From assembly GCA_036971475.1 (NCBI GenBank), contig JBAIZL010000006.1:15428959-15492958 (forward strand): a stretch of DNA of 64,000 bases, given 5' to 3'. The translations under genes and the position numbers were made by a program. Below, piece after piece: positions 36,201 through 49,490 of the stretch. The notes beneath the pieces were generated by a model. It searched no databases, had not been told where the DNA came from, and was given only the letters and a program-made list of their open reading frames with translations. The stretch comes from Prosapia bicincta. Lineage: Eukaryota > Arthropoda > Insecta > Hemiptera > Cercopidae. The first letter of the stretch is position 1. Every line of letters begins with the position of its first letter.

Positions 36201-39200
36201 TACCAACTGCGTTACTTTTACCCCATTATAACATTCTTGTGAACATAATTTTGTCTAACTTCAGTCAATATCTAGAACTTGTATCTGTGTACCAACTGCG
36301 TTACTTTTACCCCATTATAACATTCTTGTGAACATAATTTTGTCTAACTTCAGTCAATGTCCAGAACTTGTATCTGTGTACCAACTGCGTTACTTTTACC
36401 CCATTATAACATTCTTGTGAACATAATTTTGTCTAACTTCAGTCAATATCTAGAACTTGTATCTGTGTACCAACTGCGTTACTTTTACCCCATAATAACA
36501 TTCTTGTGAACATAATTATGTCTAACTTCAGTCAATGTCCAGAACTTGTATCTGTGAACCAACTGCGTTACTTTTACCCCATTATAACATTCTTGTGAAC
36601 ATAATTTTGTCTAACTTCAGTCAATATCTAGAACTTGTATCTGTGTACCAACTGCGTTACTTTTACCCCATTATAACATTCTTGTGAACATAATTTTGTC
36701 TAACTTCAGTCAATGTCCAGAACTTGTATCTGTGTACCAACTGCGTTACTTTTACCCCATTATAACATTCTTGTGAACATAATTTTGTCTAACTTCAGTC
36801 AATATCTAGAACTTGTATCTGTGTACCAACTGCGTTACTTTTACCCCATTATAACATTCTTGTGAACATAATTTTGTCTAACTTCAGTCAATGTCCAGAA
36901 CTTGTATCTGTGTACCAACTGCGTTACTTTTACCCCATTATAACATTCTTGTGAACATAATTTTGTCTAACTTCAGTCAATATCTAGAACTTGTATCTGT
37001 GTACCAACTGCGTTACTTTTACCCCATTATAACATTCTTGTGAACATAATTTTGTCTAACTTCAGTCAATGTCCAGAACTTGTATATGTGTACCAACTGC
37101 GTTACTTTTACCCCATTATAACATTCTTGTGAACATAATTTTGTCTAACTTCAGTCAATATCTAGAACTTGTATCTGTGTACCAACTGCGTTACTTTTAC
37201 CCCATAATAACATTCTTGTGAACATAATTTTGTCTAACTTCAGTCAATGTCTAGAACTTGTATCTGTATACCAACTGCGTTACTTTTACCCCATTATAAC
37301 ATTCTTGTGAACATAATTTTGTCTAACTTCAGTCAATATCTGTGTACCAACTGCGTTACTTTTACCCCATTATAACATTCTTGTGAACATAATTTGGTCT
37401 AACTTCAGTCAATGTCCAGAACTTGTATCTGTGTACCAACTGCGTTACTTTTACCCCATTATAACATTCTTGTGAACATAATTTGGTCTAACTTCAGTCA
37501 ATGTCCAGAACTTGTATCTGTGTACCAACTGCGTTACTTTTACCCCATTATAACATTCTTGTGAACATAATTTGGTCTAACTTCAGTCAATGTCCAGAAC
37601 TTGTATCTGTGTACCAACTGCGTTACTTTTACCCCATTATAACATTCTTGTGAACATAATTTTGTCTAACTTCAGTCAATATCTAGAACTTGTATCTGTG
37701 TACCAACTGCGTTACTTTTACCCCATTAAAACATTCTTGATAAACATAATTTTGTCTAACTTCAGTCAATATCTAGAACTTGTATCTGTGTACCAACTGC
37801 GTTACTTTTACCCCATTATAACATTCTTGTGAACATAATTTGGTCTAACTTCAGTCAATGTCCAGAACTTGTATCTGTGTACCAACTGCGTTACGTTTAC
37901 CCCATTATAACATTCTTGTGAACATAATTTTGTCTAACTTCAGTCAATATCTAGAACTTGTATCTGTGTACCAACTGCATACTTTTACCCCATTATAACA
38001 TTCTTGTGAACATAATTTTGTCTAACTTCAGTCAATATCTAGAACTTGTATCTGTGTACCAACTGCGTTACTTTTACCCCATTATAACATTCTTGTGAAC
38101 ATAATTTTGTCTAACTTCAGTCAATATCTAGAACTTGTATCTGTGTACCAACTGCGTTACTTTTACCCCATTATAACATTCTTGTGAACATAATTTTGTC
38201 TAACTTCAGTCAATGTCCAGAACTTGTATCTGTGTACCAACTACGTTACTTTTACCCCATTATAACATTCTTGTGAACATAATTTTGTCTAACTTCAGTC
38301 AATGTCCAGAACTTGTATCTGTGTACCAACTGCGTTACTTTTACCCCATTATAACATTCTTGTGAACATAATTTTGTCTAACTTCAGTCAATGTCCAGAA
38401 CTTGTATCTGTGTACCAACTGCGTTACTTTTACCCCATTATAACATTCTTGTGAACATAATTTTGTCTAACTTCAGTCAATGTCCAGAACTTGTATCTGT
38501 GTACCAACTGCGTTACTTTTACCCCATTATAACATTCTTGTGAACATAATTTTGTCTAACTTCAGTCAATGTCCAGAACTTGTATCTGTGTACCAACTGC
38601 GTTACTTTTACCCCATTATAACATTCTTGTGAACATAATTTTGTCTAACTTCAGTCAATGTCTAGAACTTGTATATGTGTACCAACTGCGTTACTTTTAC
38701 CCCATTATAACATTCTTGTGAACATAATTTTGTCTAACTTCAGTCAATATCTAGAACTTGTATCTGTGTACCAACTGCGTTACTTTTACCCCATAATAAC
38801 ATTCTTGTGAACATAATTTTGTCTAACTTCAGTCAATGTCTAGAACTTGCATCTGTATACCAACTGCGTTACTTTTACCCCATTATAACATTCTTGTGAA
38901 CATAATTTTGTCTAACTTCAGTCAATATCTGTGTACCAACTGCGTTACTTTTACCCCATTATAACATTCTTGTGAACATAATTTGGTCTAACTTCAGTCA
39001 ATGTCCAGAACTTGTATCTGTGTACCAACTGCGTTACTTTTACCCCATTATAACATTCTTGTGAACATAATTTGGTCTAACTTCAGTCAATGTCCAGAAC
39101 TTGTATCTGTGTACCAAGTGCGTTACTTTTACCCCATTATAACATTCTTGTGAACATAATTTTGTCTAACTTCAGTCAATATCTAGAACTTGTATCTGTG

Positions 39201-40228
39201 TACCAACTGCGTTACTTTTACCCCATTAAAACATTCTTGTGAACATAATTTTGTCTAACTTCAGTCAATATCTAGAACTTGTATCTGTGTACCAACTGCG
39301 TTACTTTTACCCCATTATAACATTCTTGTGAACATAATTTTGTCTAACTTCAGTCAATGTCCAGAACTTGTATCTGTGTACCAACTGCGTTACTTTTACC
39401 CCATTATAACATTCTTGTGAACATAATTTTGTCTAACTTCAGTCAATGTCCAGAACTTGTATCTGTGTACCAACTGCGTTACTTTTACCCCATTATAACA
39501 TTCTTGTGAACATAATTTTGTCTAACTTCAGTCAATGTCCAGAACTTGTATCTGTGTACCAACTGCGTTACTTTTACCCCATTATAACATTCTTGTGAAC
39601 ATAATTTTGTCTAACTTCAGTTAATGTCTAGAACTTGTATCTGTGTACCAACTGCGTTACTTTTACCCCATTATAACATTCTTGTGAACATAATTTTGTC
39701 TAACTTCAGTCAATGTCCAGAACTTGTATCTGTGTACCAACTGCGTTACTTTTACCCCATTATAACATTCTTGTGAACATAATTTTGTCTAACTTCAGTC
39801 AATGTCCAGAACTTGTATCTGTGTACCAACTGCGTTACTTTTACCCCATTATAACATTCTTGTGAACATAATTTTGTCTAACTTCAGTCAATATCTAGAA
39901 CTTGTATCTGTGTACCAACTGCGTTACTTTTACCCCATTATAACATTCTTGTGAACATAATTTTGTCTAACTTCAGTCAATGTCTAGAACTTGTATCTGT
40001 GTACCAACTGCGTTACTTTTACCCCATTATAACATTCTTGTGAACATAATTTTGTCTAATTTCAGTTAATGTCTAGAACTTGTATCTGTGTACCAACTGC
40101 GTTACTTTTACCCCATTATAACATTCTTGTGAACATAATTTTATCTAACTTCAGTCAATGTCTAGAACTTGTATCTGTGTACCAACTGTGTTACTTTTAC
40201 CCCATTATAACATTCTTGTGAACATAAT
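30205..40228. repeat. 89-bp satellite array, about 112 copies
   Basis: A head-to-tail array of an 89-bp unit runs for about 10 kb. One unit, for example, starts GTCAATGTCCAGAACTTGTA at 30301 and again at 30390. The 5' edge is a diverged unit near 30196-30290. The 3' edge breaks off at about 40228 in GAACATAATTA. Copies differ mainly at a few diagnostic sites: GTCAATGTCC, GTCAATATCT, GTTAATGTCT or GTAAATGTCT; GTGTACC or GTGAACC; CCATTATAAC or CCATAATAAC; TTTTGTC or TTTGGTC. Two copies lack 13 bases between ATCT repeats (37331 and 38920 regions). Stops occur in all frames, so it is non-coding. It lies within the last intron of CdsA. Confidence 0.97.
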
Positions 40229-40588
40229 TACATCCTAAAATAAATATTTTTTAAAGTTTTGCATTAAAAACAATATTTTTTTATCCCCTTGAATAATATG
40301 CAATAATATACCATTGAAGAAAAACACATGAAATGTCCTATGGTGTCAAAATTTATACTGAATTTCCCAAGTGACGCCATATCATTGTCGGGATTTTATC
40401 AATTTTATTTTATACCTGAGCCATCTATTATATTTTGGGTGAGTATTTGTAGAAAGTAGGAACAATGGAGAAACATTTATGATTTACGTTAGGAATTTTG
40501 AAAAACATAACTGGTCATAAATCTCAGGAAATAAGATTTTCTAATTGACAAAAGCCTTGCATTGTAGTGTCTGTTGAATTACTCAAAA
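40229..40588. other. CdsA intron, unique AT-rich stretch
   Basis: Sequence between the two tandem arrays; nothing recognised. Confidence 0.5.
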
Positions 40589-41092
40589 ATATTTCCGGTT
40601 TGTAGCTTTTCAGAGCCACCCCATTAATGGGATGAAAAGCATTAATATTTAGATCTGACAGTTTCAGGAGAGCAGTCATATTGGTTCAAAAGCAACAACA
40701 CAACGCCTACGAATATATTTCCGGTTTGTAGCTTTTCAGAGCCACCCCATTAATGGGATGAAAAGCATTAATATTTAGATCTGACAGTTTCAGGAGAGCA
40801 GTCATATTGGTTCAAAAGCAACAACACAACGCCTACAAAAATATTTCCGGTTTGTAGCTTTTCAGAGCCACCCCATTATTGGGATAAAAAGCATTAATAT
40901 TTAGATCTGACAGTTTCAGAAGAGCAGTCATATTGGTTCAAAAGCAACAACACAACGCCTCCAAAAATATTTCCGGTTTGTAGCTTTTCAGAGCCACCCC
41001 ATTAACGGGATGAAAAGCATTAATATTTACATCTCACAGTTTCAGAAGAGCAGTCATATTGGTTCAAAAGCAACAACACAACGCCTCCAAAA
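40589..41092. repeat. 126-bp tandem repeat, four copies
   Basis: Copies start ATATTTCCGGTTTGTAGC at 40589, 40715, 40841 and 40967, an exact 126-bp period. Copies differ at only a few bases (for example GGGATGAAAAGC or GGGATAAAAAGC). It is unrelated to the 89-bp satellite and lies between it and the CdsA exon at 41334. Confidence 0.95.
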
Positions 41093-41333
41093 GCAGAACA
41101 TACTGACATACATTCAAGGGTGTTTAGTAAAAGAATAGAAGCTCAAGTGAAGATTGAATCAAATAAAAGAAATTATCTTCTTTTAAAAAATGTGTGCAAT
41201 ATGAACATTAGCCTTTCTGATAAATAAACTTGAAAGTTCAAAGAAACAAAATAAACCTTGTCTAAAGCTGGCACTAATTGATACACTACTCTAATGAGCA
41301 ATAAATGTAACAGATTTCAAGAAAAAAACAAAC

Positions 41334-41468
41334 CTGTTGTAAAAGCTTCTGGGGTGATGCTGTCTTAATGAAACTTGAAATATAAACATTGACGAATGTC
41401 GCCATCAAGTACTGACAGTCAAATCGATCCATTATACCTCCGTGCCCTGGTATTACTGCTCCAAAGTC
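41334..41468 (-). CDS. CdsA: CDP-diacylglycerol synthase, exon with catalytic HGG-DRxD motif
   Basis: This exon encodes 45 residues starting [17 protein letters not shown], then [18 protein letters not shown] and [20 protein letters not shown] is the core of the CDP-DAG synthase signature, whose Asp residues bind the metal ion needed to make CDP-diacylglycerol from CTP and phosphatidate in the ER or mitochondrial membrane (family knowledge). The following hydrophobic stretch is the last membrane segment. On the - strand the acceptor is AAAG before GACTTT and the donor is GTTTGT after CAACAG. Phase 0 at both ends. Confidence 0.95.
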
Positions 41469-41773
41469 CTTTAAAAGAAAGAATATATTATAGAATCATT
41501 ATGCTGCTACTAGATCAATGAACAGTTTGTTTAACAAAACAAATATCTTCATAATTAAATTTTAGTCTTCAGATTTTTTAGTCAAGTAGTTTATCTTTGT
41601 ATAACTTTCTAGTCTTATTGTACATGAGAAACAATAGCTTTGAAAAAGTGACTGTTCTAAAAGAAAATCATATCCATGTAGAAATTAAGAATAGGCTCAA
41701 AAGATAAAAAAAACTAATTAAAATTACATGAAACTGATTATTATTTGATTCTACTTGTGCTACTAGTTTTACA

Positions 41774-41775
<2 letters not shown>

Positions 41776-41837
<62 letters not shown>

Positions 41838-41922
41838 GTGCTTTTATGTGTTTCTATTTCAAGACTACACTACAGAGTGGACTCTTCCCAAAGTAAGTCT
41901 GTCAGTCTCCTAGTCCAAAAAA

Positions 41923-41990
<68 letters not shown>
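41776..41990. repeat. (TA)n tracts flanking a PLE family J end
   Basis: TA tracts at 41776-41826 and 41926-41990 enclose 100 bp (41827-41925) matching the outer end of family J (TTTTATGTGTTTCTATTTCA, then TCAGTCTCCTAGTCCAAAAA). Confidence 0.85.
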
Positions 41991-41995
<5 letters not shown>

Positions 41996-42420
41996 ATATT
42001 TTACATTATCCATTGTTTTTCCGTTGCACTGACTTTATGAAGTTAATATATTACTATTGTAAGTAATTTTATCCACCATTAAGTGCAATGATTTTACCTT
42101 GTGTGATGAGGCGCCTTTCGGTCACTTGACCATTATCGAATCACTGATTACTTTTTCTCAATTTTTCTGATGTGGATGTTCGGTCCATGGTGTTGGTACT
42201 TGTTTACGTCATACACATTATACATGAGACTCAAGAGAAAACGTGTATGACATCAACAAGAATCAACACCACGGAACGAACATCCACACCAGAAAAATTG
42301 AGAAAAATTAATCAGTGACAATGGTCAAGTGACCAAAAGGCGCCTCATCACACAAGGTAAAATCATTGCACTTAATGGTGGATAAAATTACTTACAATAG
42401 TAATATACTAACTTCATATA
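41991..42420. mobile_element. PLE terminal palindrome, family C, with coding relic
   Basis: Inverted arms are about 41998-42205 and 42225-42418. The centre (42150-42300) retains parts of the PLE C-terminal tail in both orientations, comparable to the coding sequence at 16360-16430. The hairpin GACAATGG...GACC is followed by AAAAGGCGCCTC in the right arm (GAAA changed) and by its complement in the left arm. Confidence 0.75.
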
Positions 42421-42421
42421 T

Positions 42422-42823
42422 ATTTTTTTTTTTAGGTTAGTTTTGGTTGGTAAAGATTATTTAGATTTTTTGGACTAGGAGACTGACAGACTTACCTTGG
42501 TAATAGTCCACTCTGTAGTCTTGAAATAGAAACACATAAAAGCACTTAAACAATGATATATTTCAACCACAAAGTGGTCTTTGTCAATCGAAGAGAAAAC
42601 ACAAAAAGAAATATGAGAGAATGAAATAAAATAATTCATTATTATTTCAATTATTTTCAATCAATTCAATTATTTTATTTCATTCTTTATATCATTGTTT
42701 AAGTGCTTTTATGTGTTTTTATGTGTTTCTATTTCAAGACTACAGTGTGGACTCTTACCAAGGTAAGTCTGTCAGTCTCCTAGTCCAAAAAATCTAAATA
42801 ATCTTTACCAACCAAAACTAACC

Positions 42824-42828
<5 letters not shown>
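42422..42828. mobile_element. PLE-like terminal palindrome, family J
   Basis: Left arm 42432-42625 and right arm 42675-42826 are inverted repeats (AGGTTAGTTTTGGTTGGTAA at the outer end). The left arm carries TTGACAAAGACCAC...GTGGTTGAAATATATC on the - strand, a hammerhead-like layout with palindrome ATATAT but a non-canonical core. The right arm lacks the hairpin. (TA)n follows at 42829-42870. Confidence 0.65.
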
Positions 42829-42875
<47 letters not shown>

Positions 42876-43132
42876 GGTTAGTTTTGGTTGGTAAAGATTA
42901 TTGAGATTTTTTGGACTAGGAGACTGACAGACTTACCTTGGTAAGAGTCCACACTGTAGCCTTGAATTAGAAACACATAAAAGCACTTAAACAATGATAT
43001 ATCTCAACCACACAGTGGTCTTTGTCAATCGAAGAGAAAACACAAAAAGAAATATGAGAGAATGAAATAAATACAAGTTGTAATCACAGATTGTGTAGAG
43101 TAGAAATCAGATGTCACAGATGCACAGATTAA

Positions 43133-43190
<58 letters not shown>
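42829..43190. mobile_element. (TA)n, single family J end, (TA)n
   Basis: TA tract 42829-42870, family J end 42871-43136, TA tract 43137-43190. The family J end is nearly identical to 45168-45424, including ATCACAGATTGTGTAGAGTA. Confidence 0.7.
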
Positions 43191-43194
<4 letters not shown>

Positions 43195-43610
43195 TCCATG
43201 AGCATATGAGTGATTATAGTTTATATAAGTCTGTCAGGGGAAAAGAGATAAGGCTATTAGGGGAAAAAAAATGAATTGGTTTATCTGATGTTGAGGTTAG
43301 GGGATTCTCTGGATTTGGTATACCACTGGTATGATAGTTCCCACCTTCTCAGTTCTGAGGGATTGCAATCAGGGGGGAGTGATTTAATTATTTTTGTGGT
43401 ATAGCAGTCATCAAAAGTTGTGATATTTTACATTGTCCATTATTTTTCCGTTGCACTGACTGTATGAAGTTGATATATTACTATTGTAAATACTTTTATC
43501 CACCACTAAGTGCAATAATTTTACCTTGTGTGATGAGGCACCTTTCGGTCATTTGAACATTGTCGAATAACTGACAGATAAAAGTATTTACAATAGTAAT
43601 ATATCAGCTT

Positions 43611-43671
<61 letters not shown>
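43191..43671. mobile_element. Unclassified segment, family C palindrome and (TA)n
   Basis: 43191-43424 (GTTTCCATGAGCATATGAGT ...) reappears in part at 45482-45590. 43425-43615 is a family C palindrome with a very short right arm. (TA)n follows at 43616-43671. Confidence 0.55.
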
Positions 43672-44580
<909 letters not shown>

Positions 44581-44900
44581 GAATTTTTGGACTAGATAGG
44601 AGACTGACAGACTTACCTAATGGCAATAGTCCAAAACTGCAATCTTTTGGAGATAAATAAATAGACACATATAAAAACTTAACACACTATTGAAATATTT
44701 CGATCAAAAATGATCTTTGTCATTGATTGACAAAGATCATTTTTGATCGAAATATTTCAATAGTGTGTTAAGTTTTTATATGTGTCTATTTATTTATTTC
44801 CAAAAGATTGCAGTTTTGGACTATTGCCATTAGGTAAGTCTGTCAGTCTCCTATCTAGTCCAAAATTTCCTATAAATACTTTAAGCTCTACTAGAATTAA

Positions 44901-44902
<2 letters not shown>
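44581..44902. mobile_element. PLE-like terminal palindrome, family J'
   Basis: Arms of about 140 bp (44585-44725 and 44730-44870) meet at a short centre. Each arm carries TTGACAAAGATCA...TGATCGAAATATTTC. It is related to family J by the outer GACTAG..AGGAGACTGACAGAC block but distinct in its hairpin. Confidence 0.7.
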
Positions 44903-44955
<53 letters not shown>

Positions 44956-45071
44956 TTGATATTTTACGTTATCCATTGTTTTTCCGTTGTACTGACTTTA
45001 TGAAGTTAATATATTACTATTGTAAGTAATTTTATCCACCATTACTTAGTGGATAAAATTACTTACAATAG

Positions 45072-45116
<45 letters not shown>

Positions 45117-45167
45117 TACATATACACACACACACACTCACACATATATATATTTATATATGTTTAT
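44903..45167. mobile_element. (TA)n, minimal family C palindrome, (TA)n and (CA)n
   Basis: TA tract 44903-44952. Family C arms at 44953-45045 and 45048-45078 meet at CCATTACTTAGTGG and lack the hairpin. A TA tract and a short CA tract run to about 45140, then AT-rich sequence. Confidence 0.7.
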
Positions 45168-45421
45168 ATATTTTTAGGTTAGTTTTGATTGGTAAAGATT
45201 ATTTAGATTTTTTGGACTAGGAGACTGACAGACTTACCTTGGTAAGTGTCCACTCTGTAGTCTTGAAATAGAAACACATAAAAGCACTTAACAATGATAT
45301 ATTTCAACCACACAGTGGTCTTTGTCAATCGAAGAGAAAACACAAAAAGAAATATGAGAGAAAGAAATAAAATAATGTAATCACAGATTGTGTAGAGTAG
45401 AAATCAGATGTCACAGATTAA

Positions 45422-45485
<64 letters not shown>

Positions 45486-45681
45486 TCCATGAGCATATGA
45501 GTGATTATAGTTTATATAAGTCTGTCAGGGGAAAAGAGATAAGGCTATTTGGAAAAAAAATTTAAAAAAAATGAATGGATTTATCTGATGCTTTTATGTG
45601 CTTTTATGTGTTTCTATTTTAAGACTACAGAGTGGACTCTTACCAAGGTAAGTCTGTCAGTCTCCTAGTCCAAAAAATCTA

Positions 45682-45742
<61 letters not shown>
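45168..45742. mobile_element. Family J pair around a (TA)n tract, second copy of the unit at 42871
   Basis: 45168-45424 repeats 42871-43136. A TA tract spans 45425-45481. 45482-45590 repeats 43191-43300. Then an inverted family J end (45590-45683) and a TA tract (45684-45742). The order suggests duplication of a compound block. Confidence 0.65.
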
Positions 45743-45744
<2 letters not shown>

Positions 45745-45850
45745 TCGTATATCACTCACACTTTTATGTATTTAAACAAGAACCTTACTTGGTATATCAA
45801 GTAAGATTCTTGTTTAAGTACATTAAAGTGTAAGTGATAAGTGTATACAA
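45743..45850. repeat. Palindrome, family K
   Basis: Arms 45753-45795 and 45802-45840 (AAACAAGAA.CTTACTTG and complement) around GTATAT. It sits at the end of the (TA)n cluster. It has no hammerhead core. Confidence 0.7.
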
Positions 45851-46665
45851 GAAAAACAGTGTCGCAAAGTTAAATATATTAATAAATCTAAAACATTACA
45901 TAAAATATAAAACTATATAGATATACAATTAAGGATGGGCAGATTCCTAAAATTTCCATTTGAGATTCTAAAATCATTCTTTCGATTCTCGATTCTGTAA
46001 TAAAGCATGATACATGCTACATGATATTCTGTAATAATAATTTAGATAACATCTTGGTCATATGGTGAAGCCTTGTGAAAGTTCCATTTTAATGTAATAA
46101 GCTACAAAAAACATTTATCCTTGATTAATAAGTAGGAATTTCTGAAAGCATGACAAACATATAAGAGTGACAAACAAACCATAAATGCTTGTGGTCGTCT
46201 TTGTTGTTGCATCATCAATAATAATAATACTTTTGTTATCTCAAATCGAGATTTACTTTAATTGTATAATTCATTCAAAGAAAGTAATACATAAATAAGA
46301 TATAGTTGGTAATTAATTATTTTTCCAATAAATTACGTGTATTTTAAAAGTTATAAAAACAAGAATAGGAATTGGCACTTTAATCAGTAGAGAATTGAGT
46401 ATCGGCGATTGGTTGATACCATTAGAATTAATAATTAATAAATTTTGTTAGATAAAAACCTATTAGCATTAACAATTCCTGGAATAGAGAATCAGAATCA
46501 GCCCATCCCTATGTATAATAAATAAATGCCAAACACATATAATTTTAAACCATTTTAATTCCCAATTTCTATACACCTAAATCTAACATACACTATCAAA
46601 ATTCCTTAAACAAAAACATACTGACTGAAAATATAAGCAAATAACCTTAAAAAGTAATACAAAAC

Positions 46666-46797
46666 CTTTATTTTAAATGCTCTCTTGAAGCCACTAGCGA
46701 AGAACCCTCCGAAAGGTCCAATAACAGAGCTGAATAAAGACATGGATAATGAATGCAGTAGGAAAGGGTACATTGTAACTGTATTTCCAAAACCCAA
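46666..46797 (-). CDS. CdsA: CDP-diacylglycerol synthase, exon with [10 protein letters not shown] motif
   Basis: This exon encodes 44 residues: [17 protein letters not shown], then [21 protein letters not shown]. It holds a membrane segment and the first half of the family signature (S-x2-K-R-x4-K), completed by DFG...HGG...DRFD in the next exon. The - strand acceptor is TTACAG and the donor is GTTTTG. Phase 0 on both sides. The intron that follows (41469-46665) contains the (TA)n/PLE cluster. Confidence 0.95.
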
Positions 46798-46908
46798 CTG
46801 TAACAACAACATTTAACTTATCAATTATAAATGATTTGAAAATAATTTCTAAGGTACTAAGAGTATACCAATTACAGTAACAAAATTATAACAATACTAT
46901 TAACACAA

Positions 46909-48400
46909 TGTAACGGTCTGGAAGGCCATCCAAAGTGGGAAATTAATAATTTCCTATTTTTTAAATAACAATTTTAATATTTAAATAATAAGGTTTTAAT
47001 TTATGGTATAATAAACATAGTAAAGAGTCAAGAAATCAGTAAAATTTTGAATAAGTATTATTAAAACAAATTAAAAATTATAATAGCATGAAACTGTAAT
47101 AACTAACTAAATTTGGCAAACTGAGAGTGAAGTGAAAAATTTCTAAGTGCCGAAAAATGCTAACTGAGAACTAGGCCACGTAGAATTATCATCGACATAT
47201 TTTGAAATGACCAGAAAAATCCATAATAAACAGTAATGAAAATAATTTAAAAAACTCAAATAACAAAAAAGTTACAGCCATTTTAAAATAATAGACATTT
47301 TTCAGTGTTCTAAAAACGATAACGAAATTATTCAGGTTAAAACTGATACGTTGTCCAACCCGCCCGTACAAGAAAATAAGCACGGAGATAGCAACGAGCT
47401 TAGAACAGAGGGAAAGGGTTACATAGCCGCAATAAATACAGGAACTTAGAGACCTATAAGGCAGTCTGTAAAAATTTTTAATACGAGGTGCTAACGGCCG
47501 TAATGTCGGATCGCGCCTAGAACCACCATAAGGCCAGATGGAACAAAACCACCACGTTTCCGCCGTCTACTTCCATCCATGGACGAGGGCTTCAGAATCA
47601 GCCTCCAGGACGCGGAAATGGAGAAAGACTTCCATCGACTGACCAGGGATGGCAACTTCCGATGTCCAGGGACCAGGGAATCCAGACGATAGAACTCTAA
47701 CAGGCAGGGAAATCCTTGGCAAGTCATTTTCTCTATTATATACAAATTAACGTCAAATTTAGTCAGTTAAATTTATTAAATTCAAATTACTAATTAAACT
47801 TAAACAATGACTTCATTCTATGTTGAAAAATTAAATAAATCTTAAAAGTAGTAAAATTAATTAGTATAACAAAAATGGTTAAATAATGAATAATAAGTAT
47901 TAAATTTACAAAGTGGTTTTGGCCATAAGCCAATCAATTTCAAGAAGAACAGATTTATTGAATCATACAAATTTTAAAATTATTTATAATAAAATGTGAA
48001 TTTACCAATTCAATCTTGAAATGAGAAGATAAAATTTTTTATTATGTTAAATTTGGAAATAATTTTGTTTAAAAATGTGTAAATGTAATTAATGAATTAT
48101 ATATGAAATGTAGGGTTTAAATATGTGAAAAATAACGAACTTTTAATTAATAAGGGTGAAGATAAAGAGAGAGTTAAATGTATTTTATTTGAAAAGAAAA
48201 TTATTTTAGTTTAAAATCAGTAAATAAATGCATTATAAAAACTTACAGTATTTGAATTTATCCTGTGTTGAACAACCAATAAAAATTATTAGTTTTTTCC
48301 AACTGATAAATAATGATTATAAAATCAAAGTACAGTTTTAATTAAATTTCATTAATTAATAAATATATATAAAATTCAGAACCTAATGTTTCATCAAACG
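46909..48400. other. Unclassified insertion with a GC-rich core
   Basis: 47340-47740 is markedly GC-richer than the region around it and contains a chance-length - strand frame with no recognisable domain. TGTAACGGTCTGG at 46909 looks like an LTR start, but neither the matching end nor a target duplication was found. A solo LTR is possible. Confidence 0.25.
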
Positions 48401-49059
48401 AGTTCTCTCCTGACAACAATTTTATTGAGCTATTCTAAAAATTAGTTGGTTTTTTGTATTGAAGCCCAGAGATGATGTCTACTGGCAGATCATGTTTAAA
48501 GAACACAGGAGCCTTTTAAAAAAAGTATCTTAAACATGATCATATTTTTCACGTCCCCTTGCTGTACCTGCAGATCTCATAAAGTGGTAAGATTCTTTGG
48601 AAATTTTGTGTGTTCATATAAATGTTGTTTCTTTCCAGCTGACTATTTTACTGACATGTGTGACTATATACAGACCCAACAAACTTGCAAACCATTTTAG
48701 GGGAGGTCATACAAATGTTAACGTAGAAGTCAGCGGGAATAGGCTTGCATTTAGGCGTGGTCCATTACGCGGGAACACAAGACAAAATTTAGGGATCTTA
48801 ACACGGTACACAAAACGGTGTGAGCAGCAGATATATAAATATATAATAAATATGTAAGTGTGCCAGACAAACGGGGGGACGTTGCAACAAGTACCTATTA
48901 CAATAGTCATTGTAAGATTTTCATTTCTGGTTCTAAACTTCAAGCTATTTAATCTGATAATATATGGGAAGAAAAGATATTTTAGACGGATTTAAAACAG
49001 AAATAACTTCCATTAAGTATATTATGTATACATTTCTTTTATACGATTTTACTTCGTTA

Positions 49060-49490
49060 ATTATATAACGTTAACACAAACAGAACACCAACCATTTCAC
49101 AATCACATAAAAGAAACAGGACACAAATACACAGACATTTACCACAACCTAGAAATCCTACACATCAACAAAAAAGAACCACATCTCAACACACTAGAAC
49201 AATATGAAATTTACAGACACACAAATACACAAAGTACAAACATATTAAACGAACAAACACGATACAAATCACACATACTATTTGATACTATTGAAAACCT
49301 ACCTTTAAAACCGTCACCGCTTGACCCAACATCTCCAAGCAGAAGACACTGATGAATATCGGCACATAGAGATCGAAAACGTTCTGTCTCAGTAAGTTTT
49401 AACAAATTTACTAAATTTAAAGTTCAGATAGTCATAAACTATTGTTTGAGATTCCCCGAACATAATGGACTACAAAATTCAAGAATTAAT
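49060..49490 (+). mobile_element. Penelope-like element 3' end (family H), truncated
   Basis: Matches 6860-7200 closely: the end of the GIY-YIG domain and tail, with HKYTDIYHNLEILHINKKEP and LNTLEQYEIYRHTNTQ. It is followed by the terminal hairpin and the outer end AATGGACTACAAAATTCAAG. It begins abruptly within the endonuclease. It lies in the CdsA intron between exons 55640 and 46797. Confidence 0.8.
49349..49384 (+). ncRNA. Hammerhead motif (PLE family H), slightly decayed stem
   Basis: CTGATGA 49349-49355, stem ATC/GAT reduced to about 3 bp, GAAA 49375-49378, then AACGTTC. The core is intact but stem II is weaker than in the copy at 7129. Confidence 0.5.

Noticed and set aside
37590..37832. 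80-codon open frame within the 89-bp satellite
   Set aside because: It exists only because a few variant copies lack stops; the repeat as a whole has stops in every frame and no coding character.
30205..40228. CRISPR-like array
   Set aside because: Units are contiguous 89-bp monomers with no distinct spacers, and the genome is eukaryotic.
41745..41996. Open frame made largely of alternating Ile-Tyr
   Set aside because: Translation of (TA)n microsatellites only.
42422..42450. TTAGGTTAG at the outer end of family J, resembling the insect telomere repeat (TTAGG)n
   Set aside because: Fewer than two repeats are present and each copy has the same short stretch as part of the element; no telomere-type array is present.
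47491..47745. 84-codon - strand frame in a GC-rich stretch
   Set aside because: No motif or splice context; GC-rich sequence makes long frames by chance.
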